64,000 nt of DNA, taken from positions 930,001 through 994,000 of the forward strand of contig CP114120.1 in assembly GCA_029959195.1 (NCBI GenBank), given 5' to 3'. Every line of letters starts with the position of its first letter. Positions within the stretch are counted from its first letter, which is position 1. Positions 12,688 through 26,097 of the stretch are shown here, one piece after another. A program made the position numbers and the translations under genes. This DNA comes from Dictyophora rubrovolvata. Taxonomy: Eukaryota > Basidiomycota > Agaricomycetes > Phallales > Phallaceae. The notes under the pieces were generated by a model, which saw nothing but the letters and a program-made list of their open reading frames with translations, had not been told where the DNA came from and ran no database searches.

Positions 12688-15600
12688 CTCCGGTCAACCA
12701 TCTTTCAAGAGAGGAACACCCGGAACGGAGTTCATCAAATTGCGAACCTTCCTTATTTTATCCGGAGTGTCGGCCGTTATTAGAAATAAAGGACCGCGTG
12801 CCATCATGTCAATGATCAGACGGCCCTACCCTTGAATTTTTCGAAGATGAGCGTCGCTGAATAATTTTCCCCGATCGATTCGCTTGTTTTCTTAGGGGTG
12901 TCTGCAGTCCTCCAATCGTCCTACTTCGGGGCGCTCACCTTTTTCGGATTTCTCGGTCGATTTATCAGGAATGATTTTCAGGAAACTGCCCTGCGGATGA
13001 GCTTATCTGGCACCTCGTCTGAATGTGTGTCTAACTGACATGCTCTCCGAAAACTATGCTGCGAAGCAAGATTTGTAATGGATTACTAAATTTGTTCAGG
13101 AGACTGTATATTCTTTATGTAAGTTCTCAACCAACTCATTTAAAATGGGCCGTTTTTCTCATCGTGGCTTCATAATGAAGGCTTCCGATGCATGTTCCTG
13201 ACCATGCAACGTGCCAGCTCTAGTGCCCAATTTGGCGGCGGCTGGTGAGTAAAACCAAAACCACAGTGCTTTACTAGGCTACACTGTGCTGAAATTTGTG
13301 ATTAGCCGTGATAGCCGTATCACCCCATGCTAGCTGCATTTTGAGATTGGAACTCTCGAGCCCTAGTCATCCCCCAGGCAGGTGCCTAATGTTCGGCAGA
13401 GCGGCGGCTGTTTAATGACTTCGACTTCGCACACGAACGGAACAAACCAGGGGACTTCTTTTACTCGCGTTATGACAGGCGGTTTTTTCTTTCTTTGCCT
13501 TACCAGGTTTATGTTAAATATCTATAGGCAGTAATATATATATATATATATGAAACCGGTTTGATGCAGATAAGAAGGAACTTTGATTTACCGTTCAACG
13601 TGCAAGTGTTTTCCGAATGGAACATGTGGGTTCGGGTAAGTTGGTATATCAATCAGTAATCCGTTTGTGGATATCATATTGAGAACTGGACTCCATTAAT
13701 CACAAAGGCATCCGATGACAGATGCGGAACCTCGGGCACTCGGAAAATTCGGAAACGAAGCTCATATGGAATTTAGACCAGCCGTCACACTACCCATCTT
13801 CCGAATTGCTTTTTGGGGCGAAAATCTATAGACGATGATGCTTGAAGTTTTGCGAAGGTTCTTGCCATAACAGCGTTGACAAAATTATGTCCCCCAAATT
13901 ATGCCATGCTGGTGTCAAGCCTCTGTTGCCGACCCCAGCTTTTCCAGCGACTGACAATAGGCGTTTATTTTGATATAGATTAGATACGTCGTACTGGAAT
14001 TATATTACCAGGTCACTGTTGCATACGTTGCAACTTATTATCAACTGCAACATGATGAGTCAAGCTGGCTGTCATTTATTTATGTAATGACTCAGACTTG
14101 AAGCTTGATTAATGATTGGCCGCACACTAAGCGCAATATCGTCACGTATGTCGATCGCACTAATAGTTTTTTTTTTCTCAGTTAGTAAGTAGCTGCTTCC
14201 AATCAAATACTCAACATGTGGTTAAGAAACTTTCCTCATTCAATCAAGTTTACTTGCAGCGTTATTTCAAGCAATCATGATCTGAATTGTGTTGTATGCA
14301 GCATATTATCGGAAACAGTTCCGTTTTAGCGATGAGTTAGTAGATAGAAACATGGTAACGACGAAGATGTCAAGGATGCAGGCTTCCAGACTGATAACTG
14401 TCTTCTCTGTGAAAAGTGCATTCACCCGGCCGTGTTGAAACAATTGCTTATTAGTAGTTACTACCCATCCTCCGATATACATACAAGCCTGGTCAGTCAA
14501 TACAGCTATACACTGATGCAACACTACAAGGTAAAGCTGATTCTCTCTTATTTCGTTAGAAGCAATAAATAGAGGGGGTGCCAAGGCGTATATGTTTCAG
14601 ATAGCTAGACAGCCGGGTGGATTTGGGTATATTGCCCTAACAGTTATCATAGATTCTTCTTGATTGACAGTCATATCCTTGTTTTAGCATAACTATACTG
14701 GTGGGCTGTGGTAGCGGATCTTTCTTTAAACATTAGGATCTGACCCTTGTCCTGAACTCGGAACGGGGTTTCTACTTGCAAGTTCGGCAGAATAGCCAGG
14801 GGAGGCTGGGGCCAACGGTGGCCCCAATTACTATTATGTGGCGTAACGCTTTTTTTCTGTTTTTCTGTTCTTCTTGTATTTCGGATTTCCTTCAATTTCT
14901 TCCCCCATTATGAATTGGCAAATTGCCCTGGTTGACGTTTGGTATAAGATATTAACGCATGCCTCTTGAAGTTATATTTCGACCGGCGATTTAGACACTT
15001 CTGGACCCGGTTTCCTCAAGCCCTATAAGATTTAACTGGTGACGCAAAGCGTCGGACAAGAACCGATTAACCTTGGTATAATGATTTGAGAAGTAGACTA
15101 TTTAAATAATAATTGTCTTATTACTTATGTGCATAGTATGAATATTACAAATGAGTCCAGCAGCCTGGTTAACACAAATATGTAGACCAGACACTCATTT
15201 GCTGTCTGGTAGTATAGTTTATTTTGACACTTGGGTAACACGAGTGCCAACCATTAGATTTGATAGGCACTTCGGACTCGATGCGTACGGGGACCCATTA
15301 TAACAAAGTTACAGTGCTATTTTGAACGCCGTGCACATACATAACGAAATATTGCACTACATACTGCCGAAGTTAGGAAACACCAATGACTTCTAAAAGC
15401 GCTTCCAGTCTAAATAATCGTTGCTCAGTATATGATCAAAAGGTTCACATGAGGAACCAGGCTGGCAGTGACAGGATGTTTTTTGTTCTCAAGTGCTTGG
15501 CACAAAATAAAACGTGATTACATGACCTGATTTGACGCCAACTGCCAGCAATGTTGAAATTAATTGATTTGTGAAACAGCTGATCACAGGAGCGCCAAGT

Positions 15601-16149
15601 GTACGTACAGCTGGACAAGTTATGACTACCTAGCAAGTGCCTGACCTGGCTTTGCCGTATAAAGTACTATATTTATTATAACACCGTATTGAGACAAGCT
15701 ATATACATATACGTGTATCACTTAAACGTCAAGCGATCCGCTTGTCGCAAATGCAATCAAACCGACTGAGCAGTGCATAATTCCGGGGGATTGATCACAC
15801 GTCCAAAAGAGCTCGAGTCATTGATGTACAGTTGGCAAGTACAAAAGAAAGAAAAAAAAACCTGGCTTGTTGGTCCCAAGTGAAATTACCTAAATGCGTC
15901 TCAAACAAGTCTTACTATAAGGCAGGTGGAGCTTTTAGCTCGACATTTTTGTACCACATACATATCAAATAAAAATCACGGACCGCGTTCAGTTGTCGGC
16001 AGCGAATATGCATTCAAAAATAGACTTTCTTCCGGCCGTATAAGCGCTCGTGTCTTGTCTGGCTTCTCTATAAGGGCCGCGCCCCTATGCGTCGAGACTT
16101 TAACTTCAGCGGTTCGTTTGTTTGCATTACTCTTCCTATGGCTCTCTGT
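12688..16149. other. Gene-poor tract
   Basis: About 3.5 kb, AT-rich, with no gene that I can support on either strand. It contains an (AT) microsatellite at 13534-13551, and open frames such as 14306-14584 and 14671-14895 (minus strand) without family features. Many stop codons in all frames and no conserved domain fit diverged non-coding sequence or old repeats. Confidence 0.5.
13534..13551. repeat. (AT)n microsatellite
   Basis: An uninterrupted run of about nine TA/AT units in a gene-poor tract. Confidence 0.85.
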
Positions 16150-16540
16150 CTTTACCATAATGAAATTGTCTTATTGAACTCGTGCCGTGCGTTTTTCCCT
16201 AGTGCATCCGGCCTCATTCGTAATTGTCTTGGGGTTTTTATGAGTCGTTTCTCGTTCGTCCTCGCACTGCGCTGGCCCTCCCGTTTTATTTTATTCACAA
16301 ATTCGAATAAGAGCTTCATCGCATCCGGCGCCGCTAGCAATGTGTTCTTCGGGATGGTCGGTAATGCGGCCGCTGCATTTTGAGGCGGTACTCGTCGTAT
16401 CTCGGGCATCTTATCAAGTAGTGTGATACGTCCTCGTTTTCCATTTCGCACGCTGGGCATAGCGGGGTGGCCTCGCTCTTCCTATTTTCCAACGTCTTTA
16501 CTTCATTCATCCTCTGGTTCAATACATGGACATACATGTG
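16150..16540 (-). mobile_element. Decayed LINE-type retroelement tail (zinc-knuckle end)
   Basis: On the minus strand 16537-16334 reads EATPLCPACEMENEDVSHYL then IRCPRYDEYRLKMQ, the CPxCxxxxExxxHxLxxCPxYxxxR zinc-knuckle that ends many non-LTR (LINE) polyproteins in basidiomycetes, just after the RNase H domain. About 20 residues later the frame shifts: the other minus frame continues LPTIPKNTLLAAPDAMKLLF and EFVNKIKRE, which resembles the usual family end. So at least one frameshift separates the two parts. No reverse-transcriptase or RNase H core is readable upstream (16540-16860), so only the 3' end is left. It could also be a captured domain of another element. The piece looks non-functional. 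Confidence 0.5.
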
Positions 16541-19500
16541 TCACCGTGACATTCCAATGATGTTTAATATTAATTTGTCATTGAGGCGAGGCTCTAAGCC
16601 TAATTTGAGCCTAATGGTGTTCGGATGAGTGTTTGCCTTGCAACTCGGAATGCTGTCTTCAGTATCATGGAAGAAAGGTAACAAACCGAGGTTATAAGAA
16701 TGCGCAGATTGTTCCATATTTGATACTCACTGCGCATCATTCTTAATGCCATCTTTCCACAAGACACTTCTCAGCCGTGGATTGAATAACTCCGAGCCAT
16801 CTTGTCTGGCGAGGTAAATTAAATAGTCATAACTCTAAAAGCAGTTCTATTTAATACCTTTTCAAAAAAAGATTTCCGCGCGCTGAATTTATAGGTAGAC
16901 TGCTTGCGATGACCTTAGGGGTTTGACTGAATCTTTTAACAACAGACAATTTGAGCTCATACCCATGTAGTCTGTTCCTATCCTTGTGTTTGACTACAAA
17001 TAGAGCTGACTTAGCTTGGTAACACCGCCTTTAGCTATGTTTGATCCATTACGGAACAAAATTGAAATAATCATTTCAAACAATTTCCTTGACGGCGCAA
17101 ACCTGTGCTCGGAACTTTTTCGGAGAAAAGAAAAGGATACCACAGAAATTGCACCAGCACCTGAGATCACTCATGACGAGGTGGAACGGGGAGGGGGGGG
17201 GGGACTTTTTCTTTAAGCACAGCCAGTTGGAGTCCAGTTCACCAGCAATCATGTTGACGATGTTAGATAGTGCGGCAGTGGCAATGCTTCGATTCGCTCA
17301 TTTCTGAAACAGCCAACTCCCCCTATAGTTGCATCACCAAACACCCAAAAACCCTGTTGTTAATTAAATGCAGGTTCTGCCGGAAAATTCGTTTGATAGG
17401 AGTCACGAAGGTACCTGTTTTGCGTAGCATTACAAAATGTATCAACAGTTATCAACAAGCGGCTTTTAGACCTAAATTGGACTTAATAAACTAACAAACT
17501 CCTAAAACAGGATGCTTACATTTCCATCAAATGCTGAGCAGGCGCAATTTACGAAATCTTACAATCCAATCCATCTCTGTATAATGAATTGTAATTGGCC
17601 GCAGTTCGTACTGGTCACTTTGCGTTCATTGTTCTGAAAGGGGCACCCCCTTTGTGGGTAATGCTCAAATACCAAAACAAAGGGGAGTTGACTTGCATAA
17701 AAGAGGAGGTCTCAGCCCAAAGTCGTTCAATCGGGATCGGCGGCTATGTGTATGATTAGATGAAACAGAAACTGCTTGATTCGCAACGAGTACAGCCTGG
17801 ATACAAAGTTGAGAGAACCTTAAGGGAAAAGAAGTCAAAATTTAACTTTTATATTGTTTCAAACTAAAAAAAATGCTTGCGGCTATGAATTATCGGAGTA
17901 GTATGCATCCAAGACATAGAAATATGGTTCCTTGGCCAATTATAGATGTACAGAGATCATCATTTTGGAAGATGTGAGGCAAAATCAGCTAAACTGAAGT
18001 CACATGTTCAAATGGGGAAGGAGAGTATGTGTATTTGAACGTACCTGTCCGTCAGTACTACCTACAATGATACTATCATCATGATAGGATAGAAAATCTA
18101 TGACCTGAAATATTGTGAGCGTGTATTTCGAAGATATTAACGACTGAAATGAAAAAGTTGTAAATTAAGTTCCAGTAACGGTGAGTAAAAGGACTTGATA
18201 ATTTCTATTGTGTCTTCGCACTGCGCAGCACAATCAGCGGAAACTTGGGGGAGTCTGGGTAGCAACCGTCGGAAAGTTTTAGGATATTTAAAACCTGATA
18301 CGGTGACCATAAGTACATCTACGGTGGATCTGGTTACTAACCAAATACAGTTTTGGTGGATGATTTTTTTTACAAGGAAAACAATGTGTTGCCGCCCATT
18401 GACATTTACAACTGCCACTGTTGAAACAGTATAGGATCGCCGGATCGCCATGTTCATTTGTTTGAACATTTGTCCGATATTGTAGCCAAAAATAACCACG
18501 GTGACTATAGCGTATCATAAAACATTTCGCATCGACTTGAATTGTTGCCAGTGGCAAAGAGGGACCATGTGGCCATGTTAGTAACTTAGACGCTCCTAAC
18601 TCGGAAAATACCTCTCGGCGGACGAAATAGACATCCGCTTTGCGACGGGGACTCGCAGAGGCAGCCAATTTATTTACTGTTTCTCCTTTGTCAACGTTAA
18701 TAAAAGGAATTTGATTATTTTAACGGCACAAGCTGCGAATTTTAAACGGACCTTGATACATAACTATAGCTATTGCTTGGAAACTACTTAATTTTATAAT
18801 GACTAGTAGTCACTAATTATTTAACTTGGAAGACTTGGAACAAAGAAAATCAATGAGCTCTATGCAATTCTAAAATATGTGGTTTCGACACGAAAATCTT
18901 TTATTTTTAACTCAAAATATATCTGTTACGGGGAGGGCCGGAAGGTGTTCCCAACTGAGGGACGGATCCGTTCGATAGGGTTATATAGATCTCCCGATAT
19001 TGATTTGAACACACTGCTTAGTTTTAATCGGAAGATTTTTCTAGTCGTCGTTTTCCAAAGACCGAAGGAATTACCCATTATGAAGAATGCTCAGCCACAA
19101 CAATCATGCTGAATGTCATCCCCGAATCGGATCTACATATAAGAAAATTCTCAATTCAAGTCATTGAAGAGCGGATCAACGATTGACCGTCGCACCATCT
19201 TCCACTTTTTTTCAGTCTTGGCCTGCAGAATTAGTTGGAGTAGGCCGAGATATTAAAGCTGTTCTTGCGAGCTCCAAAGGGACATATAGTACTAGGTATC
19301 TCTCGGTAAGAGTTTACATAAAGTATTACTCGCAATAAAGAATGATTAATTAATCTAAACCTGTCATGGTTCCAGCGAATAAATATTAGAAGAGTATATT
19401 GCCCAGAAAAGCTTAAGAATAGCCTTTTCAATAAAGGGTCCAAAAAGGAGGATCACACGACTTGGCGGTAGGTTGGAAGCTACCGTTTAGGTATAATCAG

Positions 19501-19903
19501 CTAATATGACAGACAGCGATTCTCAGTCTGGTAAATAGAATATGTAAATAGTAAATACGCCCTCACCTGAGGGCATCCACAGCAAAACCATCGATTAGGT
19601 GGAATTATACATACAAAGTCTACTGATAAAACCTACATGCACCTCCTCCAACTATTATTTTCGCAAAGAAAAGGGAGCTTAATCGATACATGAGCTGTCT
19701 ATGAAGAAAGGAAGGGAATATGCAATGCGTGTCGAAAAAATGAGGGGAGACATGAATGATGGCTCAACGATGAATAAGATATTGTCCGGGATTAACTAGC
19801 CGAATAAGAAACATTAAGAGATGTGGAAACAATATAGCAGAAAAAAGTGCCCATCCATAACAAAGATAGACGAAAATGCATGCCAGCAAAGTAAGGTACC
19901 TGC
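16541..19903. other. Gene-poor tract
   Basis: About 3.4 kb with no supported gene. It holds a G-run at about 17188-17203. Two overlapping minus-strand open frames at 18137-18668 are the longest, but have no recognised motif and no codon pattern that favours either. AT content is high, with many short direct repeats and frequent stops. Confidence 0.5.
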
Positions 19904-20903
19904 TTAATATCTGCCTGACGACGAATGTCGACCATTATTCAACCATTCATGAGGTGAACCACCTCGACTAACTGAGCTTTCGCGGCTGACCGAACCCCCA
20001 CGTATGGAAGTATTACGACTAGTATGTTGTGTTAAACTATCATCTTCCTCCATTTCAAATGCACTTGCTGGGGTATGAGTTCGCATGTGCCGTTGCATGT
20101 TACATGCCATACTAAATCGTCGACCACATCCGGGATGCGAACACGCAAATGCTGATGACATGGCAATAAGTCGACCATGTTATAGGGCGAACAAAATGGA
20201 TTAAACTTACGTCGCTCGCCAGTATGGGTTAAGAGATGGTTCTAAGGAGAAAATGTAAGTCTTCCTTATAAATAATGTAGTGACATCAGGGGATCACTGA
20301 CCCTCAATGTGCTCTGTTTTGAAAAGCGATTTCCACATTCCGCGCATGCGTACTTGCGGGCAGGATCTGTAGGTGGTAAACGAGGCTTTGGTGTCGACGG
20401 GTCAAGATCATCACGGGTAGACGACCGTTGATGCACGAGGCCTTGATTTGGAATTAGATTGAACAAGTGAAAATAGTGGCCCGGTGCTTCTGTCGCCTCC
20501 AAATTCGGATGAAAAGTTCGAGACGGCGGGTGGGAGCTTGTTGAAGGAGACGATTGATAGTCAGCTCTGGTGTGATTGTTACCCGACCTGTAGTGGGATA
20601 CGTCTGATGGGTCACGGTCGTTCTCGAATGACGATTGCTGTGGTGGAGACGGAATGAGATAAGGTTCATATTAAGGTCTCAACGCTGGACACTCACACTC
20701 CTTCGACTCTCGATAGAACCACGACGACCTGAGGGTTGATCAAGGACGTCTAAATGTAAGATAAAAAATCAGATTGAGCGACGTGGATTGCAGGAAAAAA
20801 GAAGTTAGTTGGACATACCTCCAAGGATTTCGTGCAGTGGCGGTAGCTTATTGGAGTGGGGATGAGCGTCGCGATCATCACGAGAGAATGTCTCTCCCGA
20901 CAT
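19904..20903 (-). CDS. C2H2 zinc-finger transcription factor (two fingers)
   Basis: This is a small nuclear DNA-binding protein of 250 residues. Minus-strand exons: 20903-20819, 20749-20697, 20637-20302, 20241-20211 and 20151-19904. Splicing joins two tandem C2H2 fingers: YACAECGNRFSKQSTLRNHL then LTHTGERPF (residues about 141-168, with the classic TGERPF linker) and CSHPGCGRRFSMACNMQRHM then RTHTP. The 31-nt fourth exon codes for the His pair of finger 1 and the linker. The N-terminal 140 residues are Ser/Asp/Arg-rich and disordered with PPLHEILG, a short motif common near the start of fungal regulators. The C-terminal 60 residues are acidic then Ser/Arg/Gly-rich. The first ATG after the TATA box was taken as start. 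Its targets are unknown. Confidence 0.88.
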
Positions 20904-21026
20904 GGAAGAGTACGAAGTAAAGTAGGATGATGTAGTGAGAGCCAGATTAGTAGTTGTAATTGGCCAAAAATTTGAAGGAAGGGTCAAGAAAAGATCCGGA
21001 TAGTTAAATGGATCAGACCGAATTGC

Positions 21027-21033
21027 TTTTATA
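21027..21033 (-). promoter_or_regulatory. TATA box of the zinc-finger gene
   Basis: On the minus strand TATAAAA (in GAGTATAAAAGC) lies about 125 bp before the chosen ATG at 20903, which supports that ATG as the first one in the transcript. Confidence 0.6.
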
Positions 21034-21677
21034 CTCCAACTGCCGGGCAGACGTAGTCCCGATACCTAAACAGGAGATCATTGTGGCGCCAGAACAAGCA
21101 TCTCCGCCTACGGAAACACAGCAAGATGTTTGGAGCAAGGTGGGTTGTTGATTATACGGCTCAGCTTGAGCCAGGGCAGAAAACAGTAATGTCAGAGCAC
21201 AGCGCCACTTCATACGGGCCGAAATGAAGTGATCATAAGACGCCCGGAACCTAAATACGGAATATGCCGGGAATCAACTTGCTCATCCTAGCGAACCAAG
21301 ACCCCAGAGACCAGCTCACAAATACCATCATTGAGCTTTGTCAGCCAGGGAAGAAAAAAGAATATTCGAACTCGGCCAGCTCATAGAACCGAAAGAATGA
21401 ACACAGGTGGAATCTTGCGATTTTTTGCTGCTCTCGTGAGCATGATCTGAAACAATGATTAACAATTTGCAGGGCCATCTCCTTTGACGTTGCGCCCTGC
21501 CCTGTTTGCTACTCAAATGTCTATTTCCGGGCAACGGGTCTTGTGCGAGATGCCCGAAACGGATCAGGATTGTAGACATAAATTCTCCTAAGCTGATCAA
21601 TCCTAGGATACTTCCGGATGATCGACCACTTGCAGAACGATCACATGTGCTTATGTTGACATTCATCAAGCAAAGTT

Positions 21678-22932
21678 TCAGGATGATTTGGATTGGGTAT
21701 GCAGTCCATTTGTCGCAGGTCTACGTTCTAAATCGAGTCCCGCTAATCTAGCCAATGTTCCACGCAAGCCATCTAAGAATGTCATATGAGGTGCCGGTTG
21801 GATCGAGTCAACGACGTGGACGTCAATCAGTCCTGTCTGCGGTGACAGTATGTAAGTCGAGTACCTGTACAGGGATGTTGTGAATCAGCACTGTACTCAG
21901 CCATGACTGGTGAAGCCAAACAGGTAATCAAACAGGTTGGAACGAACGATGACATACACATCCCATTCATTCAATGCACCGCTAAGTCGCGATCTCCCAG
22001 AGAGTATTGTGCGTATTTCAATCTGCCGATTGCGTGAACCCAATGAACGAACTGTGAACTTGCATAGGTTTAGTTGCAGATCCGTGTTGAACGCGCTTAA
22101 CGTGTGTCTGATAAATGCTGCCGAAGCATGGTATAACGGGAGACCTACACAATCATACTCAAAATTATGAATCAGAGTCTGTCATCAAAACGGCCAACCT
22201 TCCACTTGTAATGTTCGGGGGAAGGCTGCTGGCAAACCGAAGGCAGCTGGCGGTGTATAACTTAATCTGATGTTTGATGCATAGATGGATTCTGGCACGG
22301 TCTTGACTTCCGAAGGTTTGTTATCTTCCCGCTTTGAGCTCAATAATGAATTCTCATTGTCCTGAGTAGCCATTGGGACCAGACCAATTTGGAAAAAATC
22401 CGGCAATGTGGTTTCCAAAGTATAGACGGCCCTTCCTGAAAGCAAACGGTTCGTGTAAGAAAGTGTTTTCTTTTTGTGGTATTTATCATGATAGCGAGGG
22501 CAAAGAGTACGAAAACTAGTACCACTCGTTCCATAGCCCTCTGACATCACCACATTCATCTTCAAGGTAAGGAAAGTTACACATACCAAGGCGAATATGG
22601 TACTCGTGATCGGGTATCAATTTTGAATCGGGGTCCTCATGCGGTGGTGAGGGTGGATGAGTCGATTCGGTCGTTGTGTATCGACGGATGTGTCCCGGAG
22701 ATACTGCACAGTTTGGCTTCCGCAATAACTGCGGAATAGACGTTAATGGGGAATGATGGAGAATATTTGATGATCCACAAGGGCTCTTGGTCTGAATAAA
22801 CGCTTCGGAGGCGAGTCCGGACATTCTACTTGTCCGATGTGCATAGCCCGAGGTAGCTGGAAACATTCTTAATTCGGAAAGAATGGTCTCGGACATGTTC
22901 CTTAATAACGTCGTCACAGGAGGGGAAAACAT
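21678..22932 (-). CDS. Conserved fungal protein, probable mitochondrial, with NTF2-like C-terminal part
   Basis: A four-exon gene of 318 residues: 22932-22587, 22435-22199, 22144-21958 and 21864-21678, all phases matching. The first 85 residues are basic and Ser/Thr-rich, like a mitochondrial presequence. Then come IPDHEYHIRLGRAVYTLETT then LPDFFQIGL, SIYASNIRLSYTPPA, FPRTLQVEGLPLYHASAAFI then RHTL, EWDVYSTYILSPQTGLIDVH, and VDSIQPAPHMTFLDGLRGTL. The pattern EW..Y.Y..SP.TGLI.VH.VDSI.PAP resembles the NTF2-like fold of DUF2358-type proteins; that link is from memory and not certain. The whole-length pattern is one I associate with a conserved but functionally unknown fungal family. The in-frame stop after exon 2 is removed by the third intron, so the gene is not broken. 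Confidence 0.72.
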
Positions 22933-25900
22933 TTTTGATCGAATTTTTCGGTATTTCGGATATAAAATAGCCTATAGACGAATGCACAGCTGAGAAGAAT
23001 CTTCAATATGAGAAAACAGCACAGCGTACCGGGCGGAGTTTTAAATAAATAGTTTGCTTACAGGCCCCAAGGTACGAAGCTGCTATCTCGCACATATTAC
23101 TATGAACTGGCTCCAGTAATGCATTATTCTTGGTTTTTTTTTTTTCTTGTTCCATGTTACGTCGGGATTTTGCATTATGGCGATATTTCAAGATCATCGG
23201 GTCATTTTTTTCACTGGCAACACGCCATGACTCAGTAATCCGAAGAGTCGGACATCTCTGCACTTCTTCCCGGGAAGTTTTTTTTCGAAGGAACTCTATT
23301 GTACATGTGTTATCAGGGACATAACACTTATTTTGGATCCGGTGACTTGAAAGCCTTCTAAGCTGGTAACATGCTAAGCTAAGTAAAGTAAAGTTTTTGT
23401 TGCGTTTCGCATTCTTGTGCATAAATGGCAATTTATTTTCCTGTCAAACGTTCTATAGAACAAGACGAGAAGTCCTCGATTCAATCGGAGAAAGGTTATT
23501 TACGTGATGAAATCCACCTTCGTCTCCATTGGAGCCAATCTTTGTCGTCATATCTTTTCAACGATTACCGTCGGAAATAGCAGTTCATTTTACTCAAAAC
23601 CATTCTCTTAGGTTCCATCATCAGAAGCGGACGTATCCCAATGACCCTCTTTTCAAATCCAATGGCGCGATTCCCTATACATAACTGTTAAGTTAATGGT
23701 TCAAAACAAAAGAGCGCTCAATCGGATACCTAGTAAGATTCGCCAGAATTACATTTTGACGTGGCTACATCTAAATTTAGTTCTTGTTTTTGATTAAGTG
23801 TTGACCGGAGTTGTTCCCAGCCTGGAAATCATAAGATCTGAAGAATAACCTGAGTTCCACAACGCTACATTGCTGCACGTCCATGTGTCCATGTGTCAAT
23901 CATCTGAACGTAATCCGAATCCGTCGTAATGGACGAATTTCAGATAGCTGCATGTGTTTTCAGTTGCTCTGCTACGTGAATGTGATGCAGTCGCCTCGTT
24001 ATCTAGTCATTTTGATCCAGCATGCGCTTTGTTGCACCAAGTGCGCTGACGACGGGGAGGTAGGATCGTATTGGGAAGGATATTTTTAACAAACTGGCCA
24101 GTTCTTTCTCCAAAAAGAAAACATCTGTCATCAACACTCATTTTTTCAAAACCCTCTGAACTTTTAGGTTAGAAGGTCCGCTTAGCTGGTGACAATTGAT
24201 CAACCATCCTCGTTGAAACCCTTCCATCAGATTTTGTCCGGCGGTTATCCTCCTTATTTCAATTGCCAAAGCAACGGGCTGTAAGTACCGTAGTGAATAG
24301 CAAATGTGGATTGCAAATATAACAAACTTCATTACTCCAAATTATGGGTTCTGACCAGAGGTCCACGTGGTACAGCCTTCGATGCAGGTATGGAACTCGA
24401 GCAGTAAAAAGATTGCCTTTGTACCCTTAGCGCTCGCTCATATCTTCAACATTCATCAAGGATTGATAGATGGTTAATGTTCGCCGACTAATTAAGTGAA
24501 AACTTGTTTCGGACATCATATTACTATTTCATTCATGTACTCCGGCACTCTCGCACCGCGACAATTTGATACAATTCCGGTCACATGCTAGGGTTTGTAG
24601 ACTTTTGTACATTAAACTCCATTCGGGGATGGTCCGACAGCGATTTTGTACAGGTGTTCGCTGTAGGACGTGTCAAGGCTAGCAAATGACTTGGCTTTTT
24701 TATGGGCGATAAGGGTGTGGTTTTGATACGTATGCTTCCAGTTTCATCATTTCCCGTCTGTCCCAAGTTATCAGCGCCTCAGCATAGTACCCATTGCAAG
24801 ATGAGGCCATCGGATCCCGTCGAGCGGTGTAAATATAGCTATAGGGCAGCGACTTTATCGCTTTCCACTTCAAGTCATTCCACAGTTACCCATATGTCTA
24901 ATCCGCTTGTCGCAGAATATTTTATGAAGCGGTTTAGAAACCAGCTACCTTATTTAATGGTAATCCAAAGCCAACAAATCAACGCATTTTTTCTGCTATC
25001 ATGAGTTTATTGACTGTTGAAATTACTCATTGGGAAATATCAAACCGCGGCTCTTACGCACTAGGACAACAAAAGCCAATTCGCTAGACTGAATTTTATT
25101 TCCTTAGACCGGGGGTAGCTTCCTGTCTCTGATATTGCCAACGAATAAACCCTTTGGGAGGGGGTCGGGGAGGCAGGAAGTATAAGTACATGAAGATACC
25201 GTTAAACAACACATAAAGAACTAACTTAGTATATTTGCGCAGTCAACTCAAACCCTCAATTTCAGATGTTACAAAATGAAAGTGATTTTTTGCTTTACAA
25301 GTTATTTTCTTCATACATTGGCTATTAATGTATATTTACCCCATATCAGGAATTTATCAGGAATTGAGAACGAGTGTGATGCTTGAATGGACGGGGTATA
25401 ATACTGTTGCCTCCTTGTCCCGGACAGCATTAATTCGATCCAAACCGATACTCGGAATTCTCCGCGGATATGCAGTAACCTGCGGATGTGTTTTAAACAA
25501 CTACGAACCTCGGAGAAGAGAAGAACAAAATTGTTAGTTAAAGGGGCTTATATTATATTTTTCCTATATAAGATGACTTCGATGCACGAAGTACCCCAAA
25601 AGCATATGTGTCATTTGGTGACACCGCGCACTCCGAAAGGGCAACTGGGGAGTCGGGTTCATTTTCAAATTCTGACCATTTGTTTGCATAAACTGAAAAT
25701 TAGGAAGTCATTCAAAAATACACTTCCGGAACATAATAGGGGCTTGAACGCCCCAGCCTAGGCTACACTAATGCCCGGCGAAAAGGCTGCTCTTACTGGA
25801 CTGCTTCATCAACAAACAGGATCATAAAAATAAGCTGTCGGTGAAGGGGGTAGGGGTAAAACCAGCGAAAACCGTTCTCGTGTGCGCTTTACTAGCAACG

Positions 25901-26097
25901 ACGCTAGATTTAAAAAGCAAGTTCAAGCTCGAAAAACTTGCCGAGTATTTTCAATGTGATCTGACGAAACCTTTCGGCATGCGCAACGGATTGTCATTAA
26001 GAGAGTCTGAAGTATATTGATTTGATTGTTCTTATGTGCGCATTTTAACTTCGCGTGGAATTTATCTGTGGCCTGAATCTTCTGTCAGGTACATATA
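22933..26097. other. Gene-free spacer
   Basis: About 3.2 kb without a supported gene. Open frames up to 142 codons (23003-23431, minus) are basic and low in conserved features. No tRNA, repeat pair or transposon end was recognised. Confidence 0.5.

Noticed and set aside
18137-18668. Two overlapping minus-strand open frames of 120 and 126 codons
   Set aside because: They use different frames over the same bases, have no recognised motif, no clear splice sites and no homologue pattern.
21013-21213. Minus-strand open frame beginning with a signal-peptide-like stretch
   Set aside because: It overlaps the TATA box and promoter of the zinc-finger gene and ends in low-quality sequence; no family is recognised.
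22185-22589. Apparent pseudogene of the conserved fungal protein (stop after VEGWPF)
   Set aside because: The stop lies in an intron; splicing 22199 to 22144 restores the conserved EGLPLYHAS block, so the gene is whole.
23003-23431. 142-codon basic minus-strand open frame
   Set aside because: It is rich in Lys, Arg and Cys with no conserved pattern and overlaps homopolymer tracts; probably chance.
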